The notes under the pieces: generated by a model
What the model was told of the DNA's origin: nothing
Seen by the model: the letters and a program-made list of their open reading frames with translations, nothing else
The model's database searches: none
Assembly (NCBI RefSeq): GCF_024584515.1
Contig: NZ_CP102173.1
Location: 186,001-250,000, forward strand
Reading direction: 5' to 3'
Length of the DNA: 64,000 nt
DNA from: Aeromicrobium wangtongii
GTDB taxonomy: Bacteria > Actinomycetota > Actinomycetes > Propionibacteriales > Nocardioidaceae
In this document: in pieces, positions 42,774 to 53,587 of the stretch
Layout of the letters: each line of letters starts with the position of its first letter
Numbering within the stretch: the stretch's first letter is position 1
Program-made: the position numbers and the translations under genes

Positions 42774-45405
42774 GCTGTCGCGGCGGCCACTCGACCTCGC
42801 GGCGGACCCGCTCGACGTCCTGCGGCGATTCCGGGGACGTGAGCGGCTGGTCGCCCTGCTGGGGGCCTGGCACCACGGCGAGGCGCTGATCGCCTTCGAC
42901 CCGGTCGAGGTGCTCGACGGTGACCCGTTCAGCGGGATCGACCTCGACGCGCTCGATGCGACCGGTTTCGGTGGCGGCTGGATCGGCGCCTGGGGATATC
43001 AGCTGGGCAGGCTGGTCGAGCAGCTGCCGCCGGCGCCGCACCGCCCGCGCCCGCAGCCCGATGCCCGCATCGCGTTCTACGACTGCGTCCTGCGCCTGAC
43101 CGACGGCACCTGGTGGCTGGAGTCGCTGACCCGCGACCCGGCGCGCGACGAGCGGATCCTGGCGGCCCTGGCCGAACCGGCGCCGCCCCCGCTGCCGTAC
43201 GAGCTCGGGACGTTCGAGATGACACCGACGCCGCAGGGGCACCGGGCGGCGGTCGGCGCCGTGCTCGAGCACATCGCCGCGGGCGACATCTTCCAGGCCA
43301 ATCTGTGCGCCCGCCTGGAGGCGCCCTTCGCGGGCGACCCGCTCGACGTCTTCTGTGCGGGCGTCGCGGCGCTGCACCCGGCCTACGCGGCCTTCGTCGA
43401 CAGCCCCGACGGGGCACTGGTGAGCCTGTCGCCCGAGCTGTTCCTGCGGCGCACCGGCGACGAGGTGCTCAGCTCGCCGATCAAGGGCACGGCACCGCTG
43501 GACACCGACCCGGCGGAGCTGGTGGCATCGGCCAAGGATCGCGCCGAGAACATCATGATCGTCGACCTGATGCGCAACGACCTGGGCCGCGTCAGCGTGC
43601 CGGGGTCGGTGCGCGTCGCGGCGCTGAACCGGGCCGAGCGGCATGCGGTGTGGCACCTGGTCTCCGATGTCGTGGGTCACGTGGCGCCGGGCGTGCTCGA
43701 CTCCGACCTGCTGCGCGCGACCTTCCCGCCCGGCTCGGTCACCGGGGCGCCGAAGGTGCGAGCGATGCAGATCATCAACGAGCTGGAGCCCACGGCCCGG
43801 GAGGCGTACACCGGTGCGATCGGCCACGTCAGTCCGGCGGCCGGGCTCGAGCTCAACGTCGCGATCCGGACCTTCGAGATCGCGGGCGGCGCGATGTGGC
43901 TCGGGGTGGGTGGCGGCATCGTGGCCGACTCGACCCCCGAGGGCGAGTACGCCGAGTGCCTGGTCAAGGCGCGGCCGCTGATCGAGGCCGTCGGCGGGGC
44001 GCTCGAGCTGGTGGCGGACGTCGTGCCGCCGGACCGGTCGTTGCACCTCGCCGCGCCGCCGGCCCCGGCGGCCGACGTGTCGCGGGGGGTGTTCGACACA
44101 CTGCTGGTGGTCGACGGCCGGGCCGTGGACCCGGACGCCCACCTGGCCCGCCTCGACGCGAGCGTGCGCGCGGTGCTCGGATCGACGATCCGGGCGGGGC
44201 TCGACGAGGCCGTCGCCCGGCGGGCGGCAGCGCTCACCGGGCGGCACCGGCTGCGCGTCGACGCGGCGCCCCACGGGGACGAGGTCGTGGTGAGCATCGC
44301 GACCGCGCCGCTCGAGGAGACGACGGGATCGTGGTCCTTGACCCCGCGGTCGATCGGCGACGGCTGGGGGCAGCACAAGTGGGTCGACCGCAGCCGGCTC
44401 CACGACGAGCGGGGGCCGCGGCACGACCTGCTGCTGGTGGCCGACGACGGCTCCGTGCTCGAGACCGCTCGGGCGAATCTGTTCCTGGTGCACGACGACG
44501 GGGTCCACACCCCACCGACGGACGGACGGATCCTGCCAGGAACGGCCCGCTCCCGCGTCGTGGAGATCCTGCGCGCGGCATCGGTGCCGGTGTTCCAGCG
44601 ACGCCTGACCAGCCATGACGTCGCCGCCTCGACCGAGGTGTTCGTGACCAATGCGCTGCGTGGCGTCGTGCCGGTCGAGTCGGTCGACGGCGTGGGCACG
44701 TGGGCGCCCGGACGAACCACCGCGTGGCTGCGCGATGAGCTCGAGCGGCTGTGGCGCGGTGACCCCTCGAGCCCTCCGTCCGCTCCGGTGGCCGACCCGT
44801 CGTCGCAGCGGGCCAAGGTGCTGTTCGTCGACAACTACGACTCGTTCGTCTACAACCTCGTGCAGTACGTCGGCGAGCTGGGCGCCACGGCCCAGGTGGT
44901 CCGCAACGACGAGGTCTCGGTCGAGGAGCTGGTCGCGGCCCGCCGACGCGGGGACTTCACGCACCTGATCGTGTCGCCGGGCCCGGGACGTCCCGACGAT
45001 GCCGGCATCAGCGTCGAGGCGATCCGTCGACTCGGGCCGACCACCCCGACGCTGGGCGTCTGCCTGGGCCACCAGGCGATCGCCGAGGCCTACGGCGCCC
45101 GCGTGGTGCGGGCGCCCGAGATCGTCCACGGAAAGCCGTCCCTGGTCCACCACGACGGTGCCGGCGTGCTCGCCGGCCTGCCGAGCCCTCTGGTCTGTGC
45201 GCGCTACCACTCCCTGGTGGTCGACCCGGCGACCCTGCCGGCCGAGCTGGAGGTGACCGCCCGCACGGCGTCCGGCGTCGTCATGGGCATCCGCCACCGC
45301 ACCCACCCGGTCGAGGGGGTCCAGATGCATCCCGAGTCGATCCTGACCTCCCGCGGCCACGACCTCCTCCAGACCTTCCTCGCCACTCGGCGGGGTGAAC
45401 CCTAG
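42739..45405 (+). CDS. pabBCA: Trifunctional PABA synthase: PabB-PabC-PabA fusion
   Basis: One 888-residue frame carries all three steps from chorismate to p-aminobenzoate. Residues about 20-430 are aminodeoxychorismate synthase component I, with PIKGT at 247-251, whose Lys249 distinguishes PabB from anthranilate synthase, and PGSVTGAPKVRAM. Residues about 440-675 are class IV PLP aminodeoxychorismate lyase (GVFDTLLV; HKWVDR with likely PLP Lys547; LETARANLFLV). After a Ser/Pro linker, 692-888 is the glutamine amidotransferase PabA, with triad Cys775 (GVCLGHQ), His864 and Glu866 (MHPES). I see no frameshift. GTG 42739 is the longest start; TTG 42751 is an alternative. It overlaps dnaX by 35 bp. 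Confidence 0.92.
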   Translation: MRRSLTRPATTELSRRPLDLAADPLDVLRRFRGRERLVALLGAWHHGEALIAFDPVEVLDGDPFSGIDLDALDATGFGGGWIGAWGYQLGRLVEQLPPAPHRPRPQPDARIAFYDCVLRLTDGTWWLESLTRDPARDERILAALAEPAPPPLPYELGTFEMTPTPQGHRAAVGAVLEHIAAGDIFQANLCARLEAPFAGDPLDVFCAGVAALHPAYAAFVDSPDGALVSLSPELFLRRTGDEVLSSPIKGTAPLDTDPAELVASAKDRAENIMIVDLMRNDLGRVSVPGSVRVAALNRAERHAVWHLVSDVVGHVAPGVLDSDLLRATFPPGSVTGAPKVRAMQIINELEPTAREAYTGAIGHVSPAAGLELNVAIRTFEIAGGAMWLGVGGGIVADSTPEGEYAECLVKARPLIEAVGGALELVADVVPPDRSLHLAAPPAPAADVSRGVFDTLLVVDGRAVDPDAHLARLDASVRAVLGSTIRAGLDEAVARRAAALTGRHRLRVDAAPHGDEVVVSIATAPLEETTGSWSLTPRSIGDGWGQHKWVDRSRLHDERGPRHDLLLVADDGSVLETARANLFLVHDDGVHTPPTDGRILPGTARSRVVEILRAASVPVFQRRLTSHDVAASTEVFVTNALRGVVPVESVDGVGTWAPGRTTAWLRDELERLWRGDPSSPPSAPVADPSSQRAKVLFVDNYDSFVYNLVQYVGELGATAQVVRNDEVSVEELVAARRRGDFTHLIVSPGPGRPDDAGISVEAIRRLGPTTPTLGVCLGHQAIAEAYGARVVRAPEIVHGKPSLVHHDGAGVLAGLPSPLVCARYHSLVVDPATLPAELEVTARTASGVVMGIRHRTHPVEGVQMHPESILTSRGHDLLQTFLATRRGEP

Positions 45406-45431
45406 ACATAGCGAGTGGTTGCTCGCTATGT
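45406..45431. promoter_or_regulatory. Perfect operator-like inverted repeat before the D-aminoacylase gene
   Basis: ACATAGCGAG (45406-45415) and CTCGCTATGT (45422-45431) are perfect 10-bp arms with a 6-nt spacer, 28 bp before ATG 45460 and directly after the pab stop. The size fits a TetR dimer site. A TetR gene (47265) is the next gene but one and lies in the same transcript, so autoregulation is likely. Confidence 0.75.
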
Positions 45432-45459
45432 TCGTCACCTCAACTGTGACGGAGGCCAC

Positions 45460-47259
45460 ATGAACGCGCTCGACCTGGTGATCAACGGCGGCACCTACTT
45501 CGACGGCACCGGGGCGCCCGGCGTCGTCGCGAACGTCGGCATCAAGGACGGACGCATCGCCGCCGTCACTCCCGACCCGCTCCCGGTCGGCCCGGACACG
45601 AAGGTCGTCGAGGCGGCCGGCCAGTGGGTCATGCCCGGATTCGTCGACGCCCACACCCACTACGACGCCGAGGTGCAGGTCGCGCCAGGTCTCAACGAGT
45701 CCGTGCGCCACGGGGTCACCACGGTGCTGGTCGGCAACTGCTCGCTCTCGACGGTCTACTCCACGCCCCTGGACATCGCCGACCTGTTCAGCCGGGTCGA
45801 GGCGCTGCCGCGCACGCACGTGCTGAACGCGTTGGAGGAGGGCAAGACCTGGTCGACGCCGCAGGGCTGGGTCGACGCCCTCGAGTCGCTGCCGCTCGGC
45901 CCGCACGTGGCCTCCTTCCTCGGGCACTCGGACGTCCGCGCGAGCGTCATGGGCATGGGACGCTCGACGGACCCGGCCCAGAAGGCCACCCGCGCCGAGC
46001 AGGCCGAGATCGAGCGACGCCTCGAGGACGCCCTCGACGCGGGCTTCCTGGGCATCTCGACCATGACGAACCCGTGGGACAAGCTCGACGGCGACCGCTA
46101 CCGCTCCCGCTCGCTGCCCTCGACGTACTCCAGCTGGAAGGAGTTCCGCGGCCTGAGCCGGGTGCTCCGCCGCCGCGACCGGGTGCTGCAGGGCGTCCCC
46201 AACCTGAACAAGAAGTACGACATCGCCTTCTACCTCGCGACCGCCACGGGCATCGGGCGCAAGTCGTTGCGGGTCTCGCTGCTCGCCGCCGCCGACACCA
46301 AGGCCGAGCCGTGGGTGCAGCGCATCTTCGAGCCGCTGGCGTTCCTCGCCAACAAGATCGGCAAGGGGCGGTTCACCTGGCAGCACCTGCCCACGACATT
46401 TCGCGTGTGGGCCGACGGCATCGACCTGGTGGTCTTCGAGGAGTTCGGCTCCGGCCGCGAGGCCCTGCACCTGCGCGAGGAGATGGGCCGCAACGAGCTG
46501 CTGACCGACGAGGCGTACCGCCGCTGGTTCCGGCGCGACTTCGACAAGCGCTTCTCGCCGCGCGTGTGGCACCGCGACTTCGACGACGCCGAGATCACCG
46601 AGTGCCCCGATGCGGCGCTGGTCGGCATGATGATCGGCGACGTCGCCCGGCAGCGGGGCATCCACCCGGTCGACTGCTACCTCGACCTCGTGGTCGAGCA
46701 CGGCACCGCGCTGCGCTGGAAGACCAACATCGCCAACACCCGGCCGGAGGTGCAGGACAAGCTGATCAACCGCTACGGCATCACGATCGGCTTCTCCGAC
46801 GCCGGCGCACACCTGCGCAACATGGCGTTCTACAACTTCGGCATCCGCCTGCTCAACCGCGTCCACCAGGCGCAGTCGGGCCGCAAGCCCTTCATGAGCG
46901 TCGAGAAGGCGATCTTCAAGCTGACCGGCGAGCTCGGCGACTTCTACGGCATCGACGCCGGACACATCCGCGTGGGCGACCGGGCCGACGTCGTCGTGGT
47001 GGATCCTGCGGGCCTCAGCGACGAGGTCGACAGCTATCACGAGGCGGTCATGCCCGCGTTCGGCAACATCAGCCGCATGGTCAACCGCAACGACGCAGCG
47101 GTCGCGGCGACCGTCGTCAGCGGCGAGGTGGTGTTCGAGCGCGGCGACTTCGTCGAGGGCTACGGACGCACGCTCGGCACCGGTCGCTTCCTGCGCGCCG
47201 GCGAGCCCCGCGGCACCGTGGCGCCCGTCCGCAGGGCCGAGCCGGCGATGGCACAGTAG
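45460..47259 (+). CDS. N-acyl-D-amino-acid deacylase-like amidohydrolase
   Basis: The product has 599 residues from ATG 45460 (ACGGAGG upstream). MPGFVDAHTHYDAEVQ carries the HxH metal motif near residue 70, GNCSLS the Cys used as a metal ligand in D-aminoacylases, FLGHSDVR a metal His, and IGFSDAGAHLRNM the catalytic Asp. LDLVINGGTYFDGTG and GDRADVVVVDPA are the composite beta-sandwich ends. The enzyme hydrolyses N-acyl-D-amino acids or related amides. It forms a unit with the TetR gene five bases later and with the operator at 45406. Confidence 0.85.
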   Translation: MNALDLVINGGTYFDGTGAPGVVANVGIKDGRIAAVTPDPLPVGPDTKVVEAAGQWVMPGFVDAHTHYDAEVQVAPGLNESVRHGVTTVLVGNCSLSTVYSTPLDIADLFSRVEALPRTHVLNALEEGKTWSTPQGWVDALESLPLGPHVASFLGHSDVRASVMGMGRSTDPAQKATRAEQAEIERRLEDALDAGFLGISTMTNPWDKLDGDRYRSRSLPSTYSSWKEFRGLSRVLRRRDRVLQGVPNLNKKYDIAFYLATATGIGRKSLRVSLLAAADTKAEPWVQRIFEPLAFLANKIGKGRFTWQHLPTTFRVWADGIDLVVFEEFGSGREALHLREEMGRNELLTDEAYRRWFRRDFDKRFSPRVWHRDFDDAEITECPDAALVGMMIGDVARQRGIHPVDCYLDLVVEHGTALRWKTNIANTRPEVQDKLINRYGITIGFSDAGAHLRNMAFYNFGIRLLNRVHQAQSGRKPFMSVEKAIFKLTGELGDFYGIDAGHIRVGDRADVVVVDPAGLSDEVDSYHEAVMPAFGNISRMVNRNDAAVAATVVSGEVVFERGDFVEGYGRTLGTGRFLRAGEPRGTVAPVRRAEPAMAQ

Positions 47260-47264
47260 AGGTC

Positions 47265-47894
47265 GTGACCGCGACCCCCCGACGCACGCAGGCCGAGCGC
47301 CGGGAGGGCACGATCGCGGCGATCGTCGACGCGACGGTCGAGGCACTCGGCGAGGTGGGCTACGCCCGCACGACGACCAACGAGATCGCGCGTCGCGCCG
47401 GGGTGTCGCAAGGCGGGCTGTTCCGGCACTTCGGCTCGCGCCTGGACGTCATCCTGGCCGCCGCGGACGCGGTGCGGGCGCGCCAGTTCGTCGACTTCCG
47501 GGCCGGGCTCGGCGCGCTGGGCCAGTTCGACGTCGCCGCGGTGGTCCGCCTGCTGCGCCGCGCGACCCGGGCACCGGTCAACGCCGCCTGGTACGAGCTG
47601 CTCCTCGCGGCGCGCACCGATGCGGATCTGCGTGAGCGTCTCGCGCCGTTGGCCGACCGCTACTACCGCGAGATCGTCGACATGGGCCGGGTGCTGCCGA
47701 TCGCTGCGAACCTGCCGCCCGAGGAGCTCGACACGATCATCATCAGCATCGTGCACATGCTCGACGGCGAGGCGCTCACCGCGACCGTCCACGTCGACAC
47801 CGCCCACGAGGACCTGCGGGTGGAGCAGCTCGTGCGGATCCTGGCCGGTCAGCCGCTGGTCGACCGCGAGTCGCATGACGCGGCTCAGGCCTGA
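47265..47894 (+). CDS. TetR family regulator of the amidohydrolase unit
   Basis: The product has 209 residues from GTG 47265 (AGAGG upstream). The HTH is [20 protein letters not shown] through [20 protein letters not shown] (residues 18-60). The C-terminal ligand domain is all-helical. It directly follows the deacylase. The perfect repeat at 45406-45431 is the probable operator. It likely senses the amide substrate or product. Confidence 0.88.
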   Translation: MTATPRRTQAERREGTIAAIVDATVEALGEVGYARTTTNEIARRAGVSQGGLFRHFGSRLDVILAAADAVRARQFVDFRAGLGALGQFDVAAVVRLLRRATRAPVNAAWYELLLAARTDADLRERLAPLADRYYREIVDMGRVLPIAANLPPEELDTIIISIVHMLDGEALTATVHVDTAHEDLRVEQLVRILAGQPLVDRESHDAAQA

Positions 47895-47914
47895 CCGCAT
47901 ACGCTGAACACCTT

Positions 47915-48511
47915 ATGTATGACGGCGTGGTCCAGGACCTGATCGATGAGCTGGGGCAGCTGCCCGGCATCGGTCCCAAGAGCGCGCAGCGCATTGCCTT
48001 CCACCTGCTGGACGCCGATCCCGAGGACGTCCGCCGGTTCGCCGCGACACTGGTCGAGGTCAAGGCCAAGGTCCACTTCTGCTCGACCTGCGGCAACGTC
48101 ACGGTCGACACCGAGTGCCGCATCTGCGCCGACCCGCGCCGCGACCCCAGCGTGCTGTGCGTGGTCGAGGAGTCCAAGGACGTCATCGCGATCGAGCGCA
48201 CGCGCGAGTTCCGGGGGCGGTATCACGTGCTGGGCGGGGCGATCTCGCCCATCGCGGGCATCGGCCCCGACCAGCTGCGCATCAAGGAGCTGCTCGGCCG
48301 CCTGCAGGACGCCACCGTCACCGAGGTCATCATCGCCACCGATCCCAACCTCGAGGGCGAGGCGACCGCCACCTACCTGATCCGCATGCTCTCGACGTAC
48401 GGCCTGCGGGTCAGCAAGCTCGCGAGCGGGCTGCCGGTCGGCGGCGACCTGGAGTACGCCGACGAGCTGACCCTCGGCCGGGCGTTCGAGGGCCGCACGA
48501 CGATCGGCTGA
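47915..48511 (+). CDS. recR: Recombination protein RecR
   Basis: The product has 198 residues. Helix-hairpin-helix [17 protein letters not shown] is at about 15-31, a C4 zinc finger at [16 protein letters not shown], and a Toprim domain starting [10 protein letters not shown] with [10 protein letters not shown]. With RecF and RecO it loads RecA at gaps. The nucleoid protein gene ybaB, which usually precedes recR after dnaX, is not here. Confidence 0.97.
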   Translation: MYDGVVQDLIDELGQLPGIGPKSAQRIAFHLLDADPEDVRRFAATLVEVKAKVHFCSTCGNVTVDTECRICADPRRDPSVLCVVEESKDVIAIERTREFRGRYHVLGGAISPIAGIGPDQLRIKELLGRLQDATVTEVIIATDPNLEGEATATYLIRMLSTYGLRVSKLASGLPVGGDLEYADELTLGRAFEGRTTIG

Positions 48512-48617
48512 TCGGTCCGGGCAAACCCAGATTCTCCCGTGGCGGGGGACGGTGAGTAGACTTCGGGACGCGCAGCGTCGCGCATCCCGTACCTCTTCCT
48601 CCAGGTAGGACAGTCCC

Positions 48618-50947
<2,330 letters not shown>

Positions 50948-50981
50948 GGGGTTCGGCCCCGCCAACCGATACCGTGGTCGC

Positions 50982-51425
50982 GTGAGCACCTCCAAGCGCC
51001 TCCTGCTGGTCAACGGGCCGAACCTCAACCTGCTGGGCACCCGCGAGCCCGATGTCTACGGCCACGACACCCTGGCCGACGTCGAGGCGCTCGTCGCGAG
51101 CACGGCCGCTGAGGCCGGGCTCGACGTGCGCGCGGTGCAGAGCAATCACGAGGGCGTCCTGATCGACGCGATCCACGCCGCTCGCGAGGACTGCGCCGGC
51201 ATCGTGATCAACCCGGGGGCGTTCACGCACACCTCGATCGCGCTGCGGGACGCGCTGCTGGCCGTCGGGCTCCCGGTCGCGGAGGTCCACCTGTCCAACG
51301 TCCACGCCCGCGAGCCGTTCCGGCACCACTCGTACGTCTCGGACATCGCCTCGTGCGTCGTGGTGGGCGCCGGCGTCCACGGCTACGCCTTCGCGGTGCA
51401 GCAGCTGGCCCGCCAGCTCGGCTGA
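50982..51425 (+). CDS. aroQ: 3-dehydroquinate dehydratase, type II
   Basis: The product has 147 residues from GTG 50982. [18 protein letters not shown] carries the flexible loop with catalytic Arg and Tyr. [31 protein letters not shown] (catalytic His region) and [16 protein letters not shown] complete the fold. Dodecameric enzyme of the shikimate pathway, feeding chorismate for the pab fusion enzyme. Position after asd suggests co-transcription. Confidence 0.97.
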   Translation: MSTSKRLLLVNGPNLNLLGTREPDVYGHDTLADVEALVASTAAEAGLDVRAVQSNHEGVLIDAIHAAREDCAGIVINPGAFTHTSIALRDALLAVGLPVAEVHLSNVHAREPFRHHSYVSDIASCVVVGAGVHGYAFAVQQLARQLG

Positions 51426-51428
51426 GCG

Positions 51429-52196
51429 CTACTCGACCACCGTCGGCGCGTTCTCGCCCAGGTCGACGAGCCAGTTCGACACCAGGTACGCGGCCGCCCC
51501 GAGCACCGGCAGCAGCACGAGTGCGGCGGCGGAGTCGGCGACGTCCAGGAACAGCCCCAGCATCGCGACGATGGCCAGGATCACCGCGACACAGCTCTTC
51601 ACCCGCGCGGACGGGGTTCCGAAGCCGCGCAGCAGCGCCTCCCCGGCGAGCACCACGGCGACCGCGAGGACGATGAAGGTCAGGCCCCCCCAGAGCCCGC
51701 CGCCGGCCGCGACACCGCGGACGCTGGCGAAGATCGCCAGCGCCGCCGCCCCGAGGAGCGCCGCGACGAGGCCCACGACGGCACCGGTGATGACCGATGC
51801 GAGGTAGGCGTTCAGGTGCGGCAGGCGCCAGCCGGCGACCGTGCGGGCGCCGGTGATGGCGTGACGGGCGAGGACGGCCGCGACGTCCCGCGTCGTGTCG
51901 GCAGTGGCCCACCAGACGCGTCCGGTGAGCGCGCGGGCGCCGGCTGCCTTCGCGCCGAGATCGAGGTTCGGACGGCGGAGGGTGGTCCTGGTGCGGGGAG
52001 CCTTCTGGCCCGCTGGGGGAGTCGTGGGCGTACCGGCGGGACGAGGCGCTGCCTTGGCCTTCGGTCGCGTGGCCGTCGCGACGGGGCGACCGTACCGGAC
52101 GGTCGGCGGGTTCGGCGTCCGGTCGGCGGGACGCACGACGGTCTTCTTCACCACCCGCTTGACGACCCGCTTGGCGGGCTCCTGCTCGTCGGCCAT
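51429..52196 (-). CDS. Membrane protein with a long basic N-terminal tail
   Basis: The product has 255 residues. The first 80 are Lys/Arg/Pro/Ala-rich and probably disordered (AKRVVKRVVKKTVVRP). Then four membrane helices span about 130-240 (ASVITGAVVGLVAALLGAAALAIF and others). Proteins of this layout are seen next to aroQ/efp-like genes in actinobacteria, but I do not know the function. It is convergent with aroQ at 3 bp distance. Confidence 0.7.
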   Translation of the reverse strand: MADEQEPAKRVVKRVVKKTVVRPADRTPNPPTVRYGRPVATATRPKAKAAPRPAGTPTTPPAGQKAPRTRTTLRRPNLDLGAKAAGARALTGRVWWATADTTRDVAAVLARHAITGARTVAGWRLPHLNAYLASVITGAVVGLVAALLGAAALAIFASVRGVAAGGGLWGGLTFIVLAVAVVLAGEALLRGFGTPSARVKSCVAVILAIVAMLGLFLDVADSAAALVLLPVLGAAAYLVSNWLVDLGENAPTVVE

Positions 52197-52220
52197 GCGG
52201 TCAGTTTGTCACAGGGTGTG

Positions 52221-52841
52221 TCAGGTCACAGGCGGGACGGGATCAGGCGTCGGCAGCTGCAGGTAGCCCGACAGCATCCGTCGCACCCGGGCGAGCGCCT
52301 GCGCACGCGCCTCGGGCCCCGACGGCGCCCCGTCGCCCCGGATGGCGCGGGACGCCTGCAAGATGATGGCGTCGATGTGCTCGGCCACGGCCTCCGGCTC
52401 GTGCTCGCCCAGGTCCTCGAGGGCCTGCCGCAGGGGAATCTGCAGCTGCACGTGGAATGCCTTCATGGGAGGCATCAGCACCTGCGGGTCGACGATCCGC
52501 GACAGTGCCCGCGCGACGGCCTGCTCTGCGCTGTCGAACAGGTCGATGTTCGCCTCGATGTAGGCCCACACCCGGTCACCGGGCGTGCTGGCCGCGGCGA
52601 CCCGCTCGAGCACCGAGCGGGCCCACTCGGGGAAGACATCGGCGACGATGCCTTCGAGCAGCTCCTCCGGAGAGGCGAAGTACTGGTACACGCTGCTGCG
52701 AGCGAGGCCGGCCCGACGGCCGACCTCGCTCATCGTCGGGGCCACGCCGGTCGACGCCAGGATGCTGCGGGCAGCGTCCAGCAGGGCCCGACGCTGCCGT
52801 GCGTGGTGCTCGGCCACGGTGCCTGCCGTGATACGTGGCAT
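52221..52841 (-). CDS. TetR family regulator, likely of the ABC exporter
   Basis: The product has 206 residues. The HTH is RRALLDAARSILASTGVAP through EVGRRAGLARSSVYQYFAS (residues 15-60). The ligand domain is helical and acidic. It lies downstream of the ABC exporter pair in the same direction. The palindrome at 54759-54777 in front of that pair is a good operator candidate. Ligand unknown. Confidence 0.88.
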   Translation of the reverse strand: MPRITAGTVAEHHARQRRALLDAARSILASTGVAPTMSEVGRRAGLARSSVYQYFASPEELLEGIVADVFPEWARSVLERVAAASTPGDRVWAYIEANIDLFDSAEQAVARALSRIVDPQVLMPPMKAFHVQLQIPLRQALEDLGEHEPEAVAEHIDAIILQASRAIRGDGAPSGPEARAQALARVRRMLSGYLQLPTPDPVPPVT

Positions 52842-52903
52842 GGGTCCCTCCGAAAAAGCTCCAGCGTGTCCGAGCGGTCAGCCTAGGCGGTCGTACCTAG
52901 TCC

Positions 52904-53587
52904 TCAGGCCGAGGTGGTCACCACAGGGCCCAGCCGGCCGTCGACCATCTCCAGCACCCGGTCGCAGTGGTGCAGCACGTCCTGATCGTGCGTCACCATG
53001 ATGGTGGCGACACCGTGGGCGTGCGACTCCTCGGCCAGCAGGGCCACGACCTCCTGGCTGCGCTTGCGGTCCAGCGCCGCGGTGGGCTCGTCGACCAGCA
53101 GCAGCCGCGGCCGGGTGACCAGCGCGCGGGCGATGCCGATGCGCTGGCGCTCGCCGCCGGACAGCTCGTGCGGGCGGCGCTTGGCCTTGTGCTCCATGCC
53201 GACCTCGGCCAGCAGCTCGAGCGGATCGCGCGGATCGGCGACCTTGCCGAACGTCAGCGGCAGGCGCAGCTGGTCGACGCTGGTCAGTGCCGGCACGAGG
53301 TTTCCGCTCTGGAAGACGAAGCCGATCTGCTCACGGCGGATGCGGGTGAGCTCCTTCGGCTTCAGGCCGGTCAGGTCGGTGCCGCCGAGGCGGACCGAAC
53401 CCGTGGTCGGGCTGGTCAACGCACCGGCGATGGCCAACAGGCTCGACTTGCCCGATCCGGAGGGGCCGACGATGGCCACCAGCTCGCCGGCCGCCACGTC
53501 CAGGCTGACGTCATCCAGCGCGCGGACGATCTCGTCGCCGTCGCCGTGCTCCAACGATGCATTCTTGATCGAGAGGACGGTGGTCAT
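52904..53587 (-). CDS. ABC transporter ATP-binding protein (LolD/MacB type)
   Basis: The product has 227 residues. Walker A is GPSGSGKSSLLAI, the Q loop FVFQSGNLVPALTSVDQLRLPL, the signature ELSGGERQRIGIARAL, Walker B LLLVDEPTAALD, and the switch His is in TIMVTHDQDV. The short length and sequence match the MacB/LolD clade, which powers FtsX-type permeases. Start overlaps the permease stop (ATGA). Confidence 0.93.
   Translation of the reverse strand: MTTVLSIKNASLEHGDGDEIVRALDDVSLDVAAGELVAIVGPSGSGKSSLLAIAGALTSPTTGSVRLGGTDLTGLKPKELTRIRREQIGFVFQSGNLVPALTSVDQLRLPLTFGKVADPRDPLELLAEVGMEHKAKRRPHELSGGERQRIGIARALVTRPRLLLVDEPTAALDRKRSQEVVALLAEESHAHGVATIMVTHDQDVLHHCDRVLEMVDGRLGPVVTTSA

Noticed and set aside
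42748..47346. A 1532-codon open frame on the minus strand
   Set aside because: It is antisense to the pab fusion, deacylase and TetR genes. Its translation is Arg/Asp/Gln-rich low-complexity text without motifs, typical of the complement of high-GC genes.
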